A DNA stretch of 64,000 nt from Rhodopirellula halodulae (GTDB taxonomy: Bacteria; Planctomycetota; Planctomycetia; Pirellulales; Pirellulaceae): NCBI RefSeq assembly GCF_020966775.1, contig NZ_JAJKFV010000030.1, forward strand, positions 62,001 through 126,000, given 5' to 3'. The notes under the pieces are model-generated. The model did not search any database. It saw only the letters and a program-made list of their open reading frames with translations, and was not told the DNA's origin. Positions within the stretch are counted from its first letter, which is position 1. Every line of letters starts with the position of its first letter. Below, one piece after another: positions 51,298-60,422 of the stretch. The position numbers were made by a program, and so were the translations under genes.

Positions 51298-52811
51298 CGC
51301 GTCACCTCCAGTTGGGTTGCCTCGCTGATGTCACTGCCGGTTTCATCACCCATTGATTCGCCAGTTGCCTCGATCTTGACGTCGAGCAGACTCCTCATGC
51401 CGTTCATCAAGACGGCCTCCACTTCAGGAGCCACCTTGGACGCGCGGGCACTCGTTTCGTATCCCCCCTGACCATAAGCTTCTTGGGTTCCGATGTAGCC
51501 CGGCCCGTAATCGCCATAAGCCGCCAGCGTCACTTTTAAATCCGGACGCATCGCTTTGGCGGCGAGTTGGTATTCAACAAACAGTTCCCCGGGTAGATGC
51601 AGCAACCGCACGTCCCCGACGGACAGACAACTCAGTTCAATTGCATGACCGTCGCGGCAACGGAGCAACCAAGCCAAGTCATCTGGACTGCCCCAGTAGT
51701 CGGTTGTGTTCCAGCTATTGAGCTTCTCTCGCAGAGCAGCTTCGTCCAGGTGTTCAGCAGCGGGAAGCTTCGCAGGTGTCGTATTCCACTGCACATTGTC
51801 CATGTTGATTGCAAAACGCTGGGTTGACTCCGCCGCGACACGCATTGCGTCCGCCAATCGTTGTGCCAGGATCATGCGATTTTCGGGGGAGCCGTCGTTG
51901 TACTTTCCCGCACCGATGTTGCCACCTGCACCGTTGAAGTGTACGTGCAGCACACCGGGACGATCCTGTCCTCGGATGAACCGGGCCAGTCCCGGAAAGT
52001 CTGGACTGGGGATACCCGTTCGGTAGTAGCTCTGCGGATGGCAGGCGTAATGAGTGAGAACCGCGATCGCTCGATCGTCTTGAAAGAACGTCAGCGAGGT
52101 TAGTTCCGGGTCGATCACACCTTCTGGTGCTTCTCGCAACTTCGGGTCACGGCAAGCGGTGTATCTGGTCGCAACGACTTGACCCGACTCGTCTTGCAGG
52201 CGGCGATTGGATGCGATGTCCTTCACCGTCGCGGTTCCCCAACCCGCGTGGGTGATTTCAATCGCGTGCTGAAGGCTCTCTTCAACTGCGTTGGAAAGTC
52301 GCGAGAGAACCTCTCGAGCAAACGAACTGTCGTAGGGTCCGAGGTCCGATTTGCCAACGTCGTGTAGGAATCGCTCTGCCGAAAAGTCACACCTCGGAGC
52401 GTCGTGTTGATGCAACGTGTGCAATGCGACGCGAGAAGCTGTGGTTCCCGCCGCATTGGCAATTCGCTGGCGAAATTGGTCGTAGCCTTCGTTTCCAATC
52501 CCGATCCAGTCCACGGCGCACAGCACAATGGGATCACCCGCGCCGATCAGCACCAACCCTCGGGCACGCAGCGTCATCTCGTCATGACGTCGGACTCGAT
52601 CGTACGCCATCATCGATCCGATGGGCGGCGTTGCATCGATGTCGAAGGTCGCCAACTTCAACGGACGCGATGGTTTGGACTCGATCGTTTGGCCGACTGA
52701 TCGCTGCGTCGTGGCTTCATCGTCCGCGAAAATCGGCGGGGCCACGAGAGTGGAGACCGCGAACAGAGCCATCCAGAAGAACTGAACTGAAACCGTCGGC
52801 AGCGTCTTCAT
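51294..52811 (-). CDS. exported neutral/alkaline ceramidase-like (N-terminal domain) protein
   Basis: 505 aa from ATG 52811 (a TTG at 52814 adds one residue). A signal peptide ends at IFADDEA. The body resembles the N-terminal domain of neutral/alkaline non-lysosomal ceramidases: ATFDIDATPPIGSMMAYDR, LRARGLVLIGAGDPIVLCAV and TLHQHDAPRCD with zinc-type His. Planctomycetes carry several such proteins without the C-terminal ceramidase domain; some may act on other amides or glycans. Its stop overlaps the start of the PVC cytochrome gene by 4 bp, so the two are co-expressed. Confidence 0.82.
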   Translation of the reverse strand: MKTLPTVSVQFFWMALFAVSTLVAPPIFADDEATTQRSVGQTIESKPSRPLKLATFDIDATPPIGSMMAYDRVRRHDEMTLRARGLVLIGAGDPIVLCAVDWIGIGNEGYDQFRQRIANAAGTTASRVALHTLHQHDAPRCDFSAERFLHDVGKSDLGPYDSSFAREVLSRLSNAVEESLQHAIEITHAGWGTATVKDIASNRRLQDESGQVVATRYTACRDPKLREAPEGVIDPELTSLTFFQDDRAIAVLTHYACHPQSYYRTGIPSPDFPGLARFIRGQDRPGVLHVHFNGAGGNIGAGKYNDGSPENRMILAQRLADAMRVAAESTQRFAINMDNVQWNTTPAKLPAAEHLDEAALREKLNSWNTTDYWGSPDDLAWLLRCRDGHAIELSCLSVGDVRLLHLPGELFVEYQLAAKAMRPDLKVTLAAYGDYGPGYIGTQEAYGQGGYETSARASKVAPEVEAVLMNGMRSLLDVKIEATGESMGDETGSDISEATQLEVTR

Positions 52812-53257
52812 CAAACGTCTCCGGAAGTGGTGTCATCACGTGTGTTGCTGGTTCTGCCCACCGAGCGGGTGGCGCAGATGTCCTGGTGTTGGAACTGAAA
52901 CGAAGACGTCAGCAAACAAATGTGATAGGCAGGATTTAAGGCGGGAGCTGAAGGCTGAGTGATTCACCATCCTGAGATAGCGAACTCGAATGCTCAGATT
53001 TCAGCTTCTCCAAGTCTATCAGAACGGAAGCCGACATTGGGCAAGCTTCGAGGCTTCCACGAAGCCGGAAAGGTGCAATCGCGAGTCGATGCGAATCAGA
53101 CTCAAGAATGTGCCCTTTGCGTATAAGCGATTGGAAAAGCCGAGATTCTTGGAATGATTCGTTGAGCACCATCGAGTCGACGTCTTTCGGGTCACGTGAT
53201 TGTTTCCAATTTGGCGTCGCCGTCCTCCTCCGAAACCATTCGCAAATCTGAAATTTT
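52812..53257. other. 446-bp divergent intergenic region, no gene supported
   Basis: It separates the minus-strand ceramidase-like gene from the plus-strand sulfatase gene and must hold both promoters. A minus-strand frame runs from inside the sulfatase gene to 52936, but its first part is antisense to that gene and the rest has no recognised motif. I see no clear palindrome or RNA gene. Confidence 0.5.
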
Positions 53258-54811
53258 ATGATGAAGCTGACTCCATTGACGACGGCGTTTTGCTTGTTAG
53301 TGACCATCTTGGACAACGGTGGATTGGTGGCGGACGAGACATCCACGCTGCGTCCCAACATCGTGTTCATTCTCTGTGACGATTTGGGATACGCGGACGT
53401 TGGCTTCAATGCGAAGGAATTTGGCGTTTCGACCGATGCGGTCACGCCCGAGTTGGATGAGTTGGCTCGGCGCGGCATGATCTTCCGTCAGGCTTACGTG
53501 TCACATCCTTTTTGTGGACCGAGCCGGATGGCGCTTCTATCCGGACGAATGCCACATTGCTTTGGCGGTCAGAAAAACTTGCCCAACCAAGCCCTGAATC
53601 TTCGCGATTACAACCAGAAAGGCATTCCGGTTTCTGAGACTCTGATCAGCACCGTGCTGCAAAACTCTGGCTATCGAACAGCCTGCATTGGCAAGTGGCA
53701 TTTGGGACACGACCGTCCCTTCCACCCGAATCGGAGAGGGTTCGATGAGTTCTACGGCTTTCTGGGCGGCGGGCATCAGTACTTCCCGTCGGTGACCGAC
53801 AAAGTGGAGCCCAAGGTCAACGACTACCAGTATTTCTTGGAACGCAATGGCGAGAAGACGCTTTCCCCGGAAGGTGAGTACCTGACGGACATGCTGTCCG
53901 GTGATGCGGTGCGGTTCATCCGCGAATCGGCCAGTCTTGAATCGGGCAGCCTCGAATCGGGCGATCGTCAGCCATTTTTTCTATACCTTGCTTACAACGC
54001 ACCTCATGCTCCTCTGCAAGCCAAGACAGCCGACCTTCAATCGTTGTTTCCTGAACATGTTCCGACACAACCCGCCAACGGAGTCGACTTTCGTGACTAC
54101 ACCAAACGCCAAAACTATGTTGCGATGATGGTTGCGGTCGATCGCGGAGTGGGGCAGATCGTGGACACCCTGCACGACCCGAACGCGGATGGTGACGATT
54201 CAGATTCCATTGCGGAAGAAACTTTGATCGTGTTTTTGAGCGACAATGGAGGAAAGGTCTCACAAGCGGGCAACAATGCACCGCTGACCGACGACAAAGG
54301 CAGCACTCGCGAAGGCGGAATCCGTGTGCCAATGTTGATGGTTTGGCCTGGAAAGTTGGCTGCTGGGGCGGTTTTTCCACACCCGGTTACTGCTCTGGAT
54401 TTCTACCCCACGTTCGCTTCGCTGGCGGGAGCGGAAGTGCCTGCGGAGAAGCAGCTTGACGGCAAGGACATTTGGGCCAGCCTTCAATCCGGTGTGGCTC
54501 CCCACGCGAATGAAACGTTGTTCTGGCTACGTCACCACGGGGGCGGCAACGAGGTCGCGATCCGCCGGGGTGATCTGAAAGCGTATCGCAAACAGTTTGG
54601 CAAATGGCAGGTTTACGACGCAAAGAACGATCCGGCCGAGACCGCGGACATAGCAAGGGAACATGCTGACTTCGTCGAGTCGAGCGTGAACGCGGGTGCT
54701 TCGTGGTCCAAGACGCACCTCGATCCCCAATGGCACGACACCGAAGCCGGCCGAACAACGAGGCTTGAGAATCAAATGCCACGCTATGAGAGAACGTTTC
54801 AATCGCGGTGA
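53258..54811 (+). CDS. sulfatase (formylglycine-dependent)
   Basis: 517 aa, ATG 53258 (or 53261). A short signal-like N-terminus (TPLTTAFCLLVTILDNGGLV) precedes NIVFILCDDLGYADVGF. The formylglycine motif is CGPSRMALLSG (Cys-x-Pro-Ser-Arg). Other active-site parts are GKWHLGH and LSDNGG. An 18-bp in-frame duplication (LESGSLESG) occurs near bases 53935-53960. It has the size of a secreted carbohydrate sulfatase. The gene is isolated: divergent from the ceramidase-like gene and convergent with the following oxidoreductase gene. Substrate unknown; modification by a formylglycine-generating enzyme is assumed. Confidence 0.9.
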   Translation: MMKLTPLTTAFCLLVTILDNGGLVADETSTLRPNIVFILCDDLGYADVGFNAKEFGVSTDAVTPELDELARRGMIFRQAYVSHPFCGPSRMALLSGRMPHCFGGQKNLPNQALNLRDYNQKGIPVSETLISTVLQNSGYRTACIGKWHLGHDRPFHPNRRGFDEFYGFLGGGHQYFPSVTDKVEPKVNDYQYFLERNGEKTLSPEGEYLTDMLSGDAVRFIRESASLESGSLESGDRQPFFLYLAYNAPHAPLQAKTADLQSLFPEHVPTQPANGVDFRDYTKRQNYVAMMVAVDRGVGQIVDTLHDPNADGDDSDSIAEETLIVFLSDNGGKVSQAGNNAPLTDDKGSTREGGIRVPMLMVWPGKLAAGAVFPHPVTALDFYPTFASLAGAEVPAEKQLDGKDIWASLQSGVAPHANETLFWLRHHGGGNEVAIRRGDLKAYRKQFGKWQVYDAKNDPAETADIAREHADFVESSVNAGASWSKTHLDPQWHDTEAGRTTRLENQMPRYERTFQSR

Positions 54812-54836
54812 ACATCAGGAACGTTCGCAGCCCAGT

Positions 54837-54866
54837 CAATCGAGCGTTCTGTTGACCGCTCGATTG
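54837..54866. terminator. bidirectional terminator-like hairpin
   Basis: CAATCGAGCG (54837-54846) pairs perfectly with CGCTCGATTG (54857-54866) around a 10-nt loop. It lies between the convergent sulfatase (ends 54811) and oxidoreductase (ends 54907) genes, the expected place for a shared terminator. Confidence 0.6.
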
Positions 54867-54906
54867 TTCGCGACTGCGAGTGGTTGTAACTGATCCTCCG
54901 CGTTGA

Positions 54907-56238
54907 TCAGATCAACTTGGTTTTGCCTGGTATCGCGAAGCTGGGTTCCGGGCGGCTGCCGTCCCACTGCAAGTCTTTGGGGAACAGGTCGAGCTGCGAC
55001 TCTTTGGTGACGAAGTCCCATGTGACTTCTTTGCCGGTGTAGGCAGCCAGTCGTCCCATCACGGCGGTCAACGAACTGTTGGCGGTTTCGATCAGCTCGA
55101 CAATCGGCTCGCCGGCACGGATGGAATCGATCAAGTCCTTGTGTTCTTGACGGTAAGCATCCGCGATGCTGCCTTCCAACTTCAACGTTTCGTTCCCATC
55201 TCGGTCCAGGAATCGCGAACCGCTGCTGCCGGCACCAATGATCGCGAAGCCTTTCGTTCCGCGGACGGTGCTGCCGTTTTCTGCCTTGGTTCCGGGGATC
55301 TGGCGACACATGAAGGACACGGGACGTTCGTCCGAATACAGATAGTCAATCGACATGCTGTCCCACATTTCGCTGTCATCGGGGCGAGTGAAGCGACCAC
55401 CGGAGCCGTAAGCTTTGACGGGCGGACCTTGCATGACCCAGTTCATCAAATCAATGTTGTGAACCGCTTGTTCGGCGATTTGGTCACCGGACAACCAGAT
55501 GAAGTGCATCCAATTGTTCAGTTGGTACTGAGTGTCGCTCACGCCTTCACCACGGTTCTTGTACCAAATGCCGTTGCTGCAATACCGCGAAGTCATACCA
55601 ATCACGTCGCCGATCTCGCCATCATGGATACGTTTGATGGCCTCGACATAGTTGGTTTGTCGACGGTACTGAGTTCCGGTGACAATCGCCGTGCCGTTCT
55701 TTTCGGCTTGCTTGTGAGCTTCCACACACACACGGTATCCGGCCGGATCGACGCAGGTCGGCTTCTCTGCGAACACGTGTTTGCCGGCGGCAACGGCTTC
55801 GGCGATGTGAGCCGGACGGAAGCCGGGCGATGTGGTCAGGAAGACCAATTCGACTTCGGGATCTTCGAGGACTTTTTTGTACGCGTCCAAGCCCACGTGA
55901 ATGCGATCATCGGCGATGTTGATCTTGTCGCCGTGTCGACGTTGCATGCCGGTGCGTAGGCGTTCGGCGTTGCCTTGATCGAGATCGGCAACGGTCACCA
56001 GTTCGATGTTCTCGTTGATCGTGAAGGAGTCATTGACGGCGCCCGTTCCGCGGCCACCCGCGCCAACGATGCCGATCTTGATTTTGCGATTAGGGTCTTG
56101 CGATGCAGCATTGCCGTGCACCATGGGATGAGCGGCCATGGCGGCGGCGGTTGCTGCGGTCACGGTTGCTCCGCGACGCAGGACGTCACGACGCGATGCG
56201 GTGGGAGTTTGTGGATTGGTGTTCGACGAAGCAGTCAT
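54907..56238 (-). CDS. Tat-exported Gfo/Idh/MocA family oxidoreductase
   Basis: 443 aa, ATG start. The N-terminus has a twin-arginine leader (SRRDVLRRGATVTAATAAAM) and AHPMVHGNAA at the likely cleavage region. The NAD-binding motif is GIVGAGGRGTGAV and the conserved Lys-Pro lies in VFAEKPTCVD. Long C-terminal part with TSRYCSNGIWYKN and HNIDLMNWVM, as in the large planctomycete exported subfamily. Probably acts on a sugar or on a glycan end in the periplasm. 257 bp upstream to the next gene on the same strand hold no gene, so it has its own promoter. Confidence 0.87.
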   Translation of the reverse strand: MTASSNTNPQTPTASRRDVLRRGATVTAATAAAMAAHPMVHGNAASQDPNRKIKIGIVGAGGRGTGAVNDSFTINENIELVTVADLDQGNAERLRTGMQRRHGDKINIADDRIHVGLDAYKKVLEDPEVELVFLTTSPGFRPAHIAEAVAAGKHVFAEKPTCVDPAGYRVCVEAHKQAEKNGTAIVTGTQYRRQTNYVEAIKRIHDGEIGDVIGMTSRYCSNGIWYKNRGEGVSDTQYQLNNWMHFIWLSGDQIAEQAVHNIDLMNWVMQGPPVKAYGSGGRFTRPDDSEMWDSMSIDYLYSDERPVSFMCRQIPGTKAENGSTVRGTKGFAIIGAGSSGSRFLDRDGNETLKLEGSIADAYRQEHKDLIDSIRAGEPIVELIETANSSLTAVMGRLAAYTGKEVTWDFVTKESQLDLFPKDLQWDGSRPEPSFAIPGKTKLI

Positions 56239-56495
56239 GGCGAGTCTCTCAAGAACGATGAAATGAGTGGCGAAAGTTCTGAGGTCAGAACGATTACCAA
56301 ATCACAAACGTGAAATGATCAAACAGAAGGAGGCGGGAAGGTGGGTGGGAAAGGAGGTTGTGTCCCAAGGGACAATCACTTGCGTTGCGTGCGGAAGCGT
56401 CCGTTTGCGAGTGATTCAAGTGTTGCGAAAAAATTGGACGGGGCCACGTTTCATCAGGAGGCGAAACAAGTTGAATTCCGTGACCCCGTCCGTGA

Positions 56496-57617
56496 TCAAG
56501 TTCCGACGGGCTCCGCCGCATTCAGTTCGATTGTTTTTCCAGTGCGGAAAGATTCGTCCGCCGCAGCGACGATCTTCATGGAGTTGATCGCGTCACTGAG
56601 GTGATCTGTGAGATCGTTGTCGTCTCGGATCGCATCTAGAAAGAACTGCTGTTCGCGGTGACAGAGACCGTCGTGATCAGGCTCGTCGTCCAAGTGAATC
56701 CACTCGTCTACCTTCGCGAATTTGCCATCGGTAGCGAGTTCCGCATGATGAACGCGAATGGATTCGGTTTTGGTGTGAGCGTCGACATTGTCGCTTTGCC
56801 CCGCCGACGAGGCCGACTCGGCAACAATTGAAACGGCTCCCTTGGGGCCGACGACGTCTTTGACGAAGAAAGCCGTTTCGCTCATCATCGGGCCCCAGCC
56901 GGCTTCGTACCAACCAACGCTGCCGTCTTCGAACGTCACTTGCAGTTGGCCATAGTTGACCATGCCGTCCGGCAATTCATCCGTCAATCGAGCGCCGATG
57001 CCGGACACTCGGATCGGACGCGAACGAGTCATTTGGCACATCACATCGACGTAGTGGACGCCGCAATCAACGACTGGTGAGACCGTGGACATCAATCGTT
57101 TATGAGTTTCCCAGGCGTCTCCGGAAGACGATTGGTTCAGGTTCATACGCATCACGAGAGGTTTGCCCAACGTTTGAGCAACTTCGATGAAGCGATTCCA
57201 ACTCGGGTGATGCCGCAGGATGTAACCCACGACAACTTTGCGCTGCGTTGCGATCGCTTTGGCCACGATTTCTTCGGCGGCTTCAACAGAATCGGCCAAG
57301 GGTTTTTCCACGAACACATGGCAACCGGCATCCAATGCCGCCGTGACAAATTGGGCATGCGTATCCGGCCAAGTCGACACACACACCGCGTCGGGTTGAG
57401 TCTCTTTCAAAGCATGATCGAAGTCTTGGAACGTTGGGTAGTTCGCATTCAGCTCTTCGTTCAGCTTCGCACCGGAAGCTTCCGACCGAGTACAGATGCC
57501 AACGATCTCGAAACCGGGAATGGCCTGGTAAGCCAAGGCGTGCGAACGCCCCATGTTGCCCGCTCCGACGCATAGAATTCGAACGCGATCAGTGGTTGAT
57601 TGGTCGCTGGCTGTCAC
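56496..57617 (-). CDS. Gfo/Idh/MocA family oxidoreductase of the PIG-L/NagB operon
   Basis: 373 aa. The start is taken as GTG 57617 because it overlaps the nagB stop (GTGA), continuing the pattern of 4-bp overlaps; a longer frame opens at 57662 inside nagB. The Rossmann motif is RILCVGAGNMGRSHA and the Lys-Pro is in VFVEKPLAD. No signal peptide, so cytoplasmic, matching its intracellular partners. The C-terminal half contains VSPVVDCGVHYVDVM. The context suggests it oxidises or reduces a sugar or amino sugar in a catabolic route. Third gene of the operon PIG-L - nagB - this gene. Confidence 0.87.
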   Translation of the reverse strand: MTASDQSTTDRVRILCVGAGNMGRSHALAYQAIPGFEIVGICTRSEASGAKLNEELNANYPTFQDFDHALKETQPDAVCVSTWPDTHAQFVTAALDAGCHVFVEKPLADSVEAAEEIVAKAIATQRKVVVGYILRHHPSWNRFIEVAQTLGKPLVMRMNLNQSSSGDAWETHKRLMSTVSPVVDCGVHYVDVMCQMTRSRPIRVSGIGARLTDELPDGMVNYGQLQVTFEDGSVGWYEAGWGPMMSETAFFVKDVVGPKGAVSIVAESASSAGQSDNVDAHTKTESIRVHHAELATDGKFAKVDEWIHLDDEPDHDGLCHREQQFFLDAIRDDNDLTDHLSDAINSMKIVAAADESFRTGKTIELNAAEPVGT

Positions 57618-58489
57618 TGCAAGTTTTCTCCGTTCAAATTGTTTCCGGCGGCGGTGAGGCATTCCGCCGCGTCTTCGTCTAACAGATATTGCACGTCCCG
57701 ATGGGCCTGCAAAAACGTTGCGGGAACCGTTGCATTCATGCGAGATTCGATCGCTCGCTGAACGATATCAGCTTTGTGTTCACCGAGCGCCAGCAGGCGA
57801 ATGCGTTTGGCCTGCAAGATCGTGTCGACGCCCATCGTGATCGCCAACAACGGCACATACTCGATGCCGCCGAAGTCGCTGACCGCGTCGATGCGAGTCA
57901 GGGTGTCTAGCTTCACCAAACGAGTTCGGGTGTCGCGAGTGGCTCCCGGTTCGTTGAAACCGATGTGTCCCGTGCGGCCGATTCCCAGCAACTGCAAATC
58001 GATTCCGCCGCACGATGCGATCAGTTCGTCGTAGTCGCGGCAATAACCCGGCACCGATTCCAATTCGATGGTTCCATTGGGAATGTGCACGTTGCTGCGA
58101 ACGATGTCGATGTGGTCGAACAGATGCTCGTTCATGAACCGCACATAACTTTGCGGTGCGGTGGGCTGCATCGGAAAGTATTCGTCGAGGTTGAACGTTA
58201 CCACGTTGTGGAACGACAAGCCTTCTTCCCGGTGCATTCGAACCAATTCGCGATACACGCGAATGGGCGTGGAGCCCGTGGCCAATCCAAGAACACAATT
58301 GCGATTTTCGGCTGCACGGTGTCGGATCAGCGATCCAATCTCTCGAGCGACTCGCTTGCACGCGTCGCTCTTCTCTTTGAATTTCAGGACCGACAAGCCC
58401 GAATTGGAATGACCAGTTCCAATTGCATTCGAGGGGTTGGCGGCGAGGGCATCTTCCGAGGCGGGGTTTTCCAATGTACTTCTCATCAT
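57614..58489 (-). CDS. nagB: glucosamine-6-phosphate deaminase-like protein
   Basis: 291 aa, ATG overlapping the PIG-L stop (ATGA). The NagB fold is clear: LGLATGSTPIRVYREL, VVTFNLDEYF (Asp102, the E. coli Asp72 position) and LLGIGRTGHIGFNEPGA. In that last motif His175 and Glu180 match E. coli His143 and Glu148, but the E. coli Asp141 position is Thr173. This RTGHIGFNEP variant is, from memory, the form found in Bacteroidetes proteins that fuse NagB to a PIG-L domain. An N-terminal ~35-residue polar extension is present. Its substrate may differ from free glucosamine-6-phosphate. Confidence 0.85.
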   Translation of the reverse strand: MMRSTLENPASEDALAANPSNAIGTGHSNSGLSVLKFKEKSDACKRVAREIGSLIRHRAAENRNCVLGLATGSTPIRVYRELVRMHREEGLSFHNVVTFNLDEYFPMQPTAPQSYVRFMNEHLFDHIDIVRSNVHIPNGTIELESVPGYCRDYDELIASCGGIDLQLLGIGRTGHIGFNEPGATRDTRTRLVKLDTLTRIDAVSDFGGIEYVPLLAITMGVDTILQAKRIRLLALGEHKADIVQRAIESRMNATVPATFLQAHRDVQYLLDEDAAECLTAAGNNLNGENLQ

Positions 58490-59295
58490 TGTGTCACTTG
58501 CAATGCAGAGGTCGTCGAGTGAGTGGACGTTTCAACCGGAAATAGAATCGAAAGCAAGTCGCTACTGGGGTGTCCGTGTCCCCGGTGTTGAACAAACGCT
58601 TCCGCCGCCTTTGTGTGGATGTCTTCGCCGCGTGCGATGCTGTGGTCACGCATGGCCGTCAAGTATTCATCAATGCCGTTGTGGGATCGCAACCATTCCA
58701 ATTGGCTTTTGTGACAAGCCAACATTTGTGTCTTGGTTTCGAGTTCGTTGCTGATGTCGACGTAGGTTGTCGGCCGAATCGCTGCGCCCATTCGGTCCTG
58801 ACCGTCATGCCCGTCGGTGTAGTACAAGTACGGAACTTGCGAACCAGGTTTGACTGGCAGGGAGGAGGCGTTGGGAGCCGCGTAAACAAAGCTGGCTGCT
58901 CGGCCCAATTGACCTGACACCTCGTGGTCCGCGTGGTAGTCCGACATGGGCATCGTGATCACCAACGTGGGAGCGATCTGGCGAAACAGATCGATTGTTT
59001 TTTGCAGCGACACCCGGTCGTAAACGACTCGCCCATCGGGTTCACCCAACGTGTGATAGGTCGCGCCGATCAATGTTGCTGCGTCGGTGCCTTCTTGAAC
59101 TCGAATGGCCGCAATCTCATCAGCCTTCAATTCCATCGAACCGCAATCGCCGGAGGTGGCGGTTGCGATATGAACTTCCCAGCCCGCTTCCTTCAACCGA
59201 ACCAATGTGCCGCCGCAGGAAATCTCCGCGTCGTCCGGGTGCGCCATGAATGCGAGGGCAACCTTTCGATCCGGCACAGTCGAAGGATTCGGCAT
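58486..59295 (-). CDS. PIG-L (LmbE) family N-acetyl sugar deacetylase
   Basis: 269 aa from ATG 59295, chosen because the family homology starts directly after; the frame extends to 59463 through the promoter region. The zinc motif is FMAHPDDAE (His19, Asp21, Asp22) and the downstream ligand motif DYHADHEVSG. Related enzymes remove acetyl groups from GlcNAc-containing substrates (MshB, BshB, GlcNAc-PI deacetylase, archaeal chitobiose deacetylase). With NagB and an oxidoreductase encoded downstream by 4-bp overlaps, this one likely deacetylates an amino sugar that NagB then deaminates. First gene of that operon. Confidence 0.87.
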   Translation of the reverse strand: MPNPSTVPDRKVALAFMAHPDDAEISCGGTLVRLKEAGWEVHIATATSGDCGSMELKADEIAAIRVQEGTDAATLIGATYHTLGEPDGRVVYDRVSLQKTIDLFRQIAPTLVITMPMSDYHADHEVSGQLGRAASFVYAAPNASSLPVKPGSQVPYLYYTDGHDGQDRMGAAIRPTTYVDISNELETKTQMLACHKSQLEWLRSHNGIDEYLTAMRDHSIARGEDIHTKAAEAFVQHRGHGHPSSDLLSILFPVETSTHSTTSALQVTQ

Positions 59296-59533
59296 AGCAA
59301 CAATGACCCGTTTGCGAGGAAGCGACGACGGCGAACGAATCACCGGGGTGTCGATGTGTGCGAAGCATTCTGCGAGCTTCCCGCGGGGAATTCTCCACAA
59401 ATGTTGCCCTCTTGTGGTACTCTGTTTGCGCGTGCTCGCTTTCCAAACACGAACCTCGCGCATATTTCATGGAAATGATACTTTTTGTGCGCAGTAGGTT
59501 TCCGGCACCTCCGAATTTCATTCACCGCCAATC
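59296..59533. promoter_or_regulatory. divergent promoter region, PIG-L operon and AraC gene
   Basis: 238 bp shared between the minus-strand amino-sugar operon and the plus-strand AraC regulator gene. An inverted repeat ATTTC-ATG-GAAAT lies at 59464-59476, 58 bp before the regulator ATG, and the flanks are AT-rich. It is a plausible operator for auto-regulation and operon control; no experiment or conserved comparison supports it here. Confidence 0.4.
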
Positions 59534-60403
59534 ATGAAAGCCTCCTACGAAAAACTGGTGCCCGTCGAAGGCCACTCCTTTCGTTGTTTCAACCGGGCTT
59601 CGTTGCAGTCGCCGGTCAAGTGGCACCGTCATCCCGAGATTGAGTTGACCTACATTCCTTCGGGCGCCGGGTCACGCATGGTGGGCGATCACATTGGAAG
59701 CTACACCGATCACGACTTGGTGTTGTTGGGATCGGAATTGCCGCACACTTGGGCGTCGGATGAGTACCGAGGGGAGCTCTATGACCTGCACTCGGCCATG
59801 GTGTTGCAGTTCCACCCGGAGTTCCTCGGGCCCGACTTTTTTCGGCTCAACGAAATGTTTGAGATCTTGGCGTTGTTGCAACGTTCCAGCCGAGGATTGT
59901 GGTTTCCCGCGGAAGTCGCATCGCGTGTTGGAAGCCAGATGACCGAACTCGAGGAACAACGAGGCGCGATTCGACTCGTGACCTTTCTTTCGATTCTCCA
60001 TTCGCTTGCTCAATGCGAGTCGGTGGAACCGCTTGCATCCGAACTTTATCGAGCGACCAACAACGAAGAAGTCGAGACACGCATCCAAGTCATTTGCGAT
60101 CACATCACGCATCATTTGACTGACCCGGAGCTATCGCACGCGGAGCTCGCTTCGTTGGCAGAGATGAATGCTTCCGCCTTCAGCCGATTCTTCAAACAAT
60201 CGACCGGTCGCACGGTGTCCGCTTACATCAATGAATTGAGAATTGGCTTCGCTTGTCGATTGTTGACCGACACGGACGACTCGATCTTGTCGATCAGCCA
60301 CCAAAGCGGCTACCAGAATCTGTCGAACTTCAATCGGCGTTTTCAACAACACCGCAAAATGACACCTCGGGAATACCGCAATCGTTTTCGCAGTGCGGTA
60401 TGA
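59534..60403 (+). CDS. AraC-family regulator with cupin sensor domain
   Basis: 289 aa, ATG start. The N-terminal cupin (~15-100) begins with VKWHRHPEIELTYIPSGAGS, containing the His pair common in sugar-sensing AraC proteins. A helical linker follows. The C-terminal AraC double helix-turn-helix covers ~190-285: ASLAEMNASAFSRFFKQSTG and ISHQSGYQNLSNFNRRF, ending TPREYRNRF. It is divergent from the PIG-L/NagB/oxidoreductase operon with 238 bp between, so it probably activates that operon in response to a sugar. Ligand unknown. Confidence 0.88.
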   Translation: MKASYEKLVPVEGHSFRCFNRASLQSPVKWHRHPEIELTYIPSGAGSRMVGDHIGSYTDHDLVLLGSELPHTWASDEYRGELYDLHSAMVLQFHPEFLGPDFFRLNEMFEILALLQRSSRGLWFPAEVASRVGSQMTELEEQRGAIRLVTFLSILHSLAQCESVEPLASELYRATNNEEVETRIQVICDHITHHLTDPELSHAELASLAEMNASAFSRFFKQSTGRTVSAYINELRIGFACRLLTDTDDSILSISHQSGYQNLSNFNRRFQQHRKMTPREYRNRFRSAV

Positions 60404-60422
60404 ACCATCGCAGCGGACGCAT

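Noticed and set aside
52936-53478. 180-codon minus-strand frame as a gene
   Set aside because: The first part is antisense to the sulfatase gene and the remainder has no motif, signal or clear ribosome site.
53935-53960. Short in-frame duplication in the second sulfatase as a functional repeat
   Set aside because: Only two units of six residues in a surface-type region; probably slippage.
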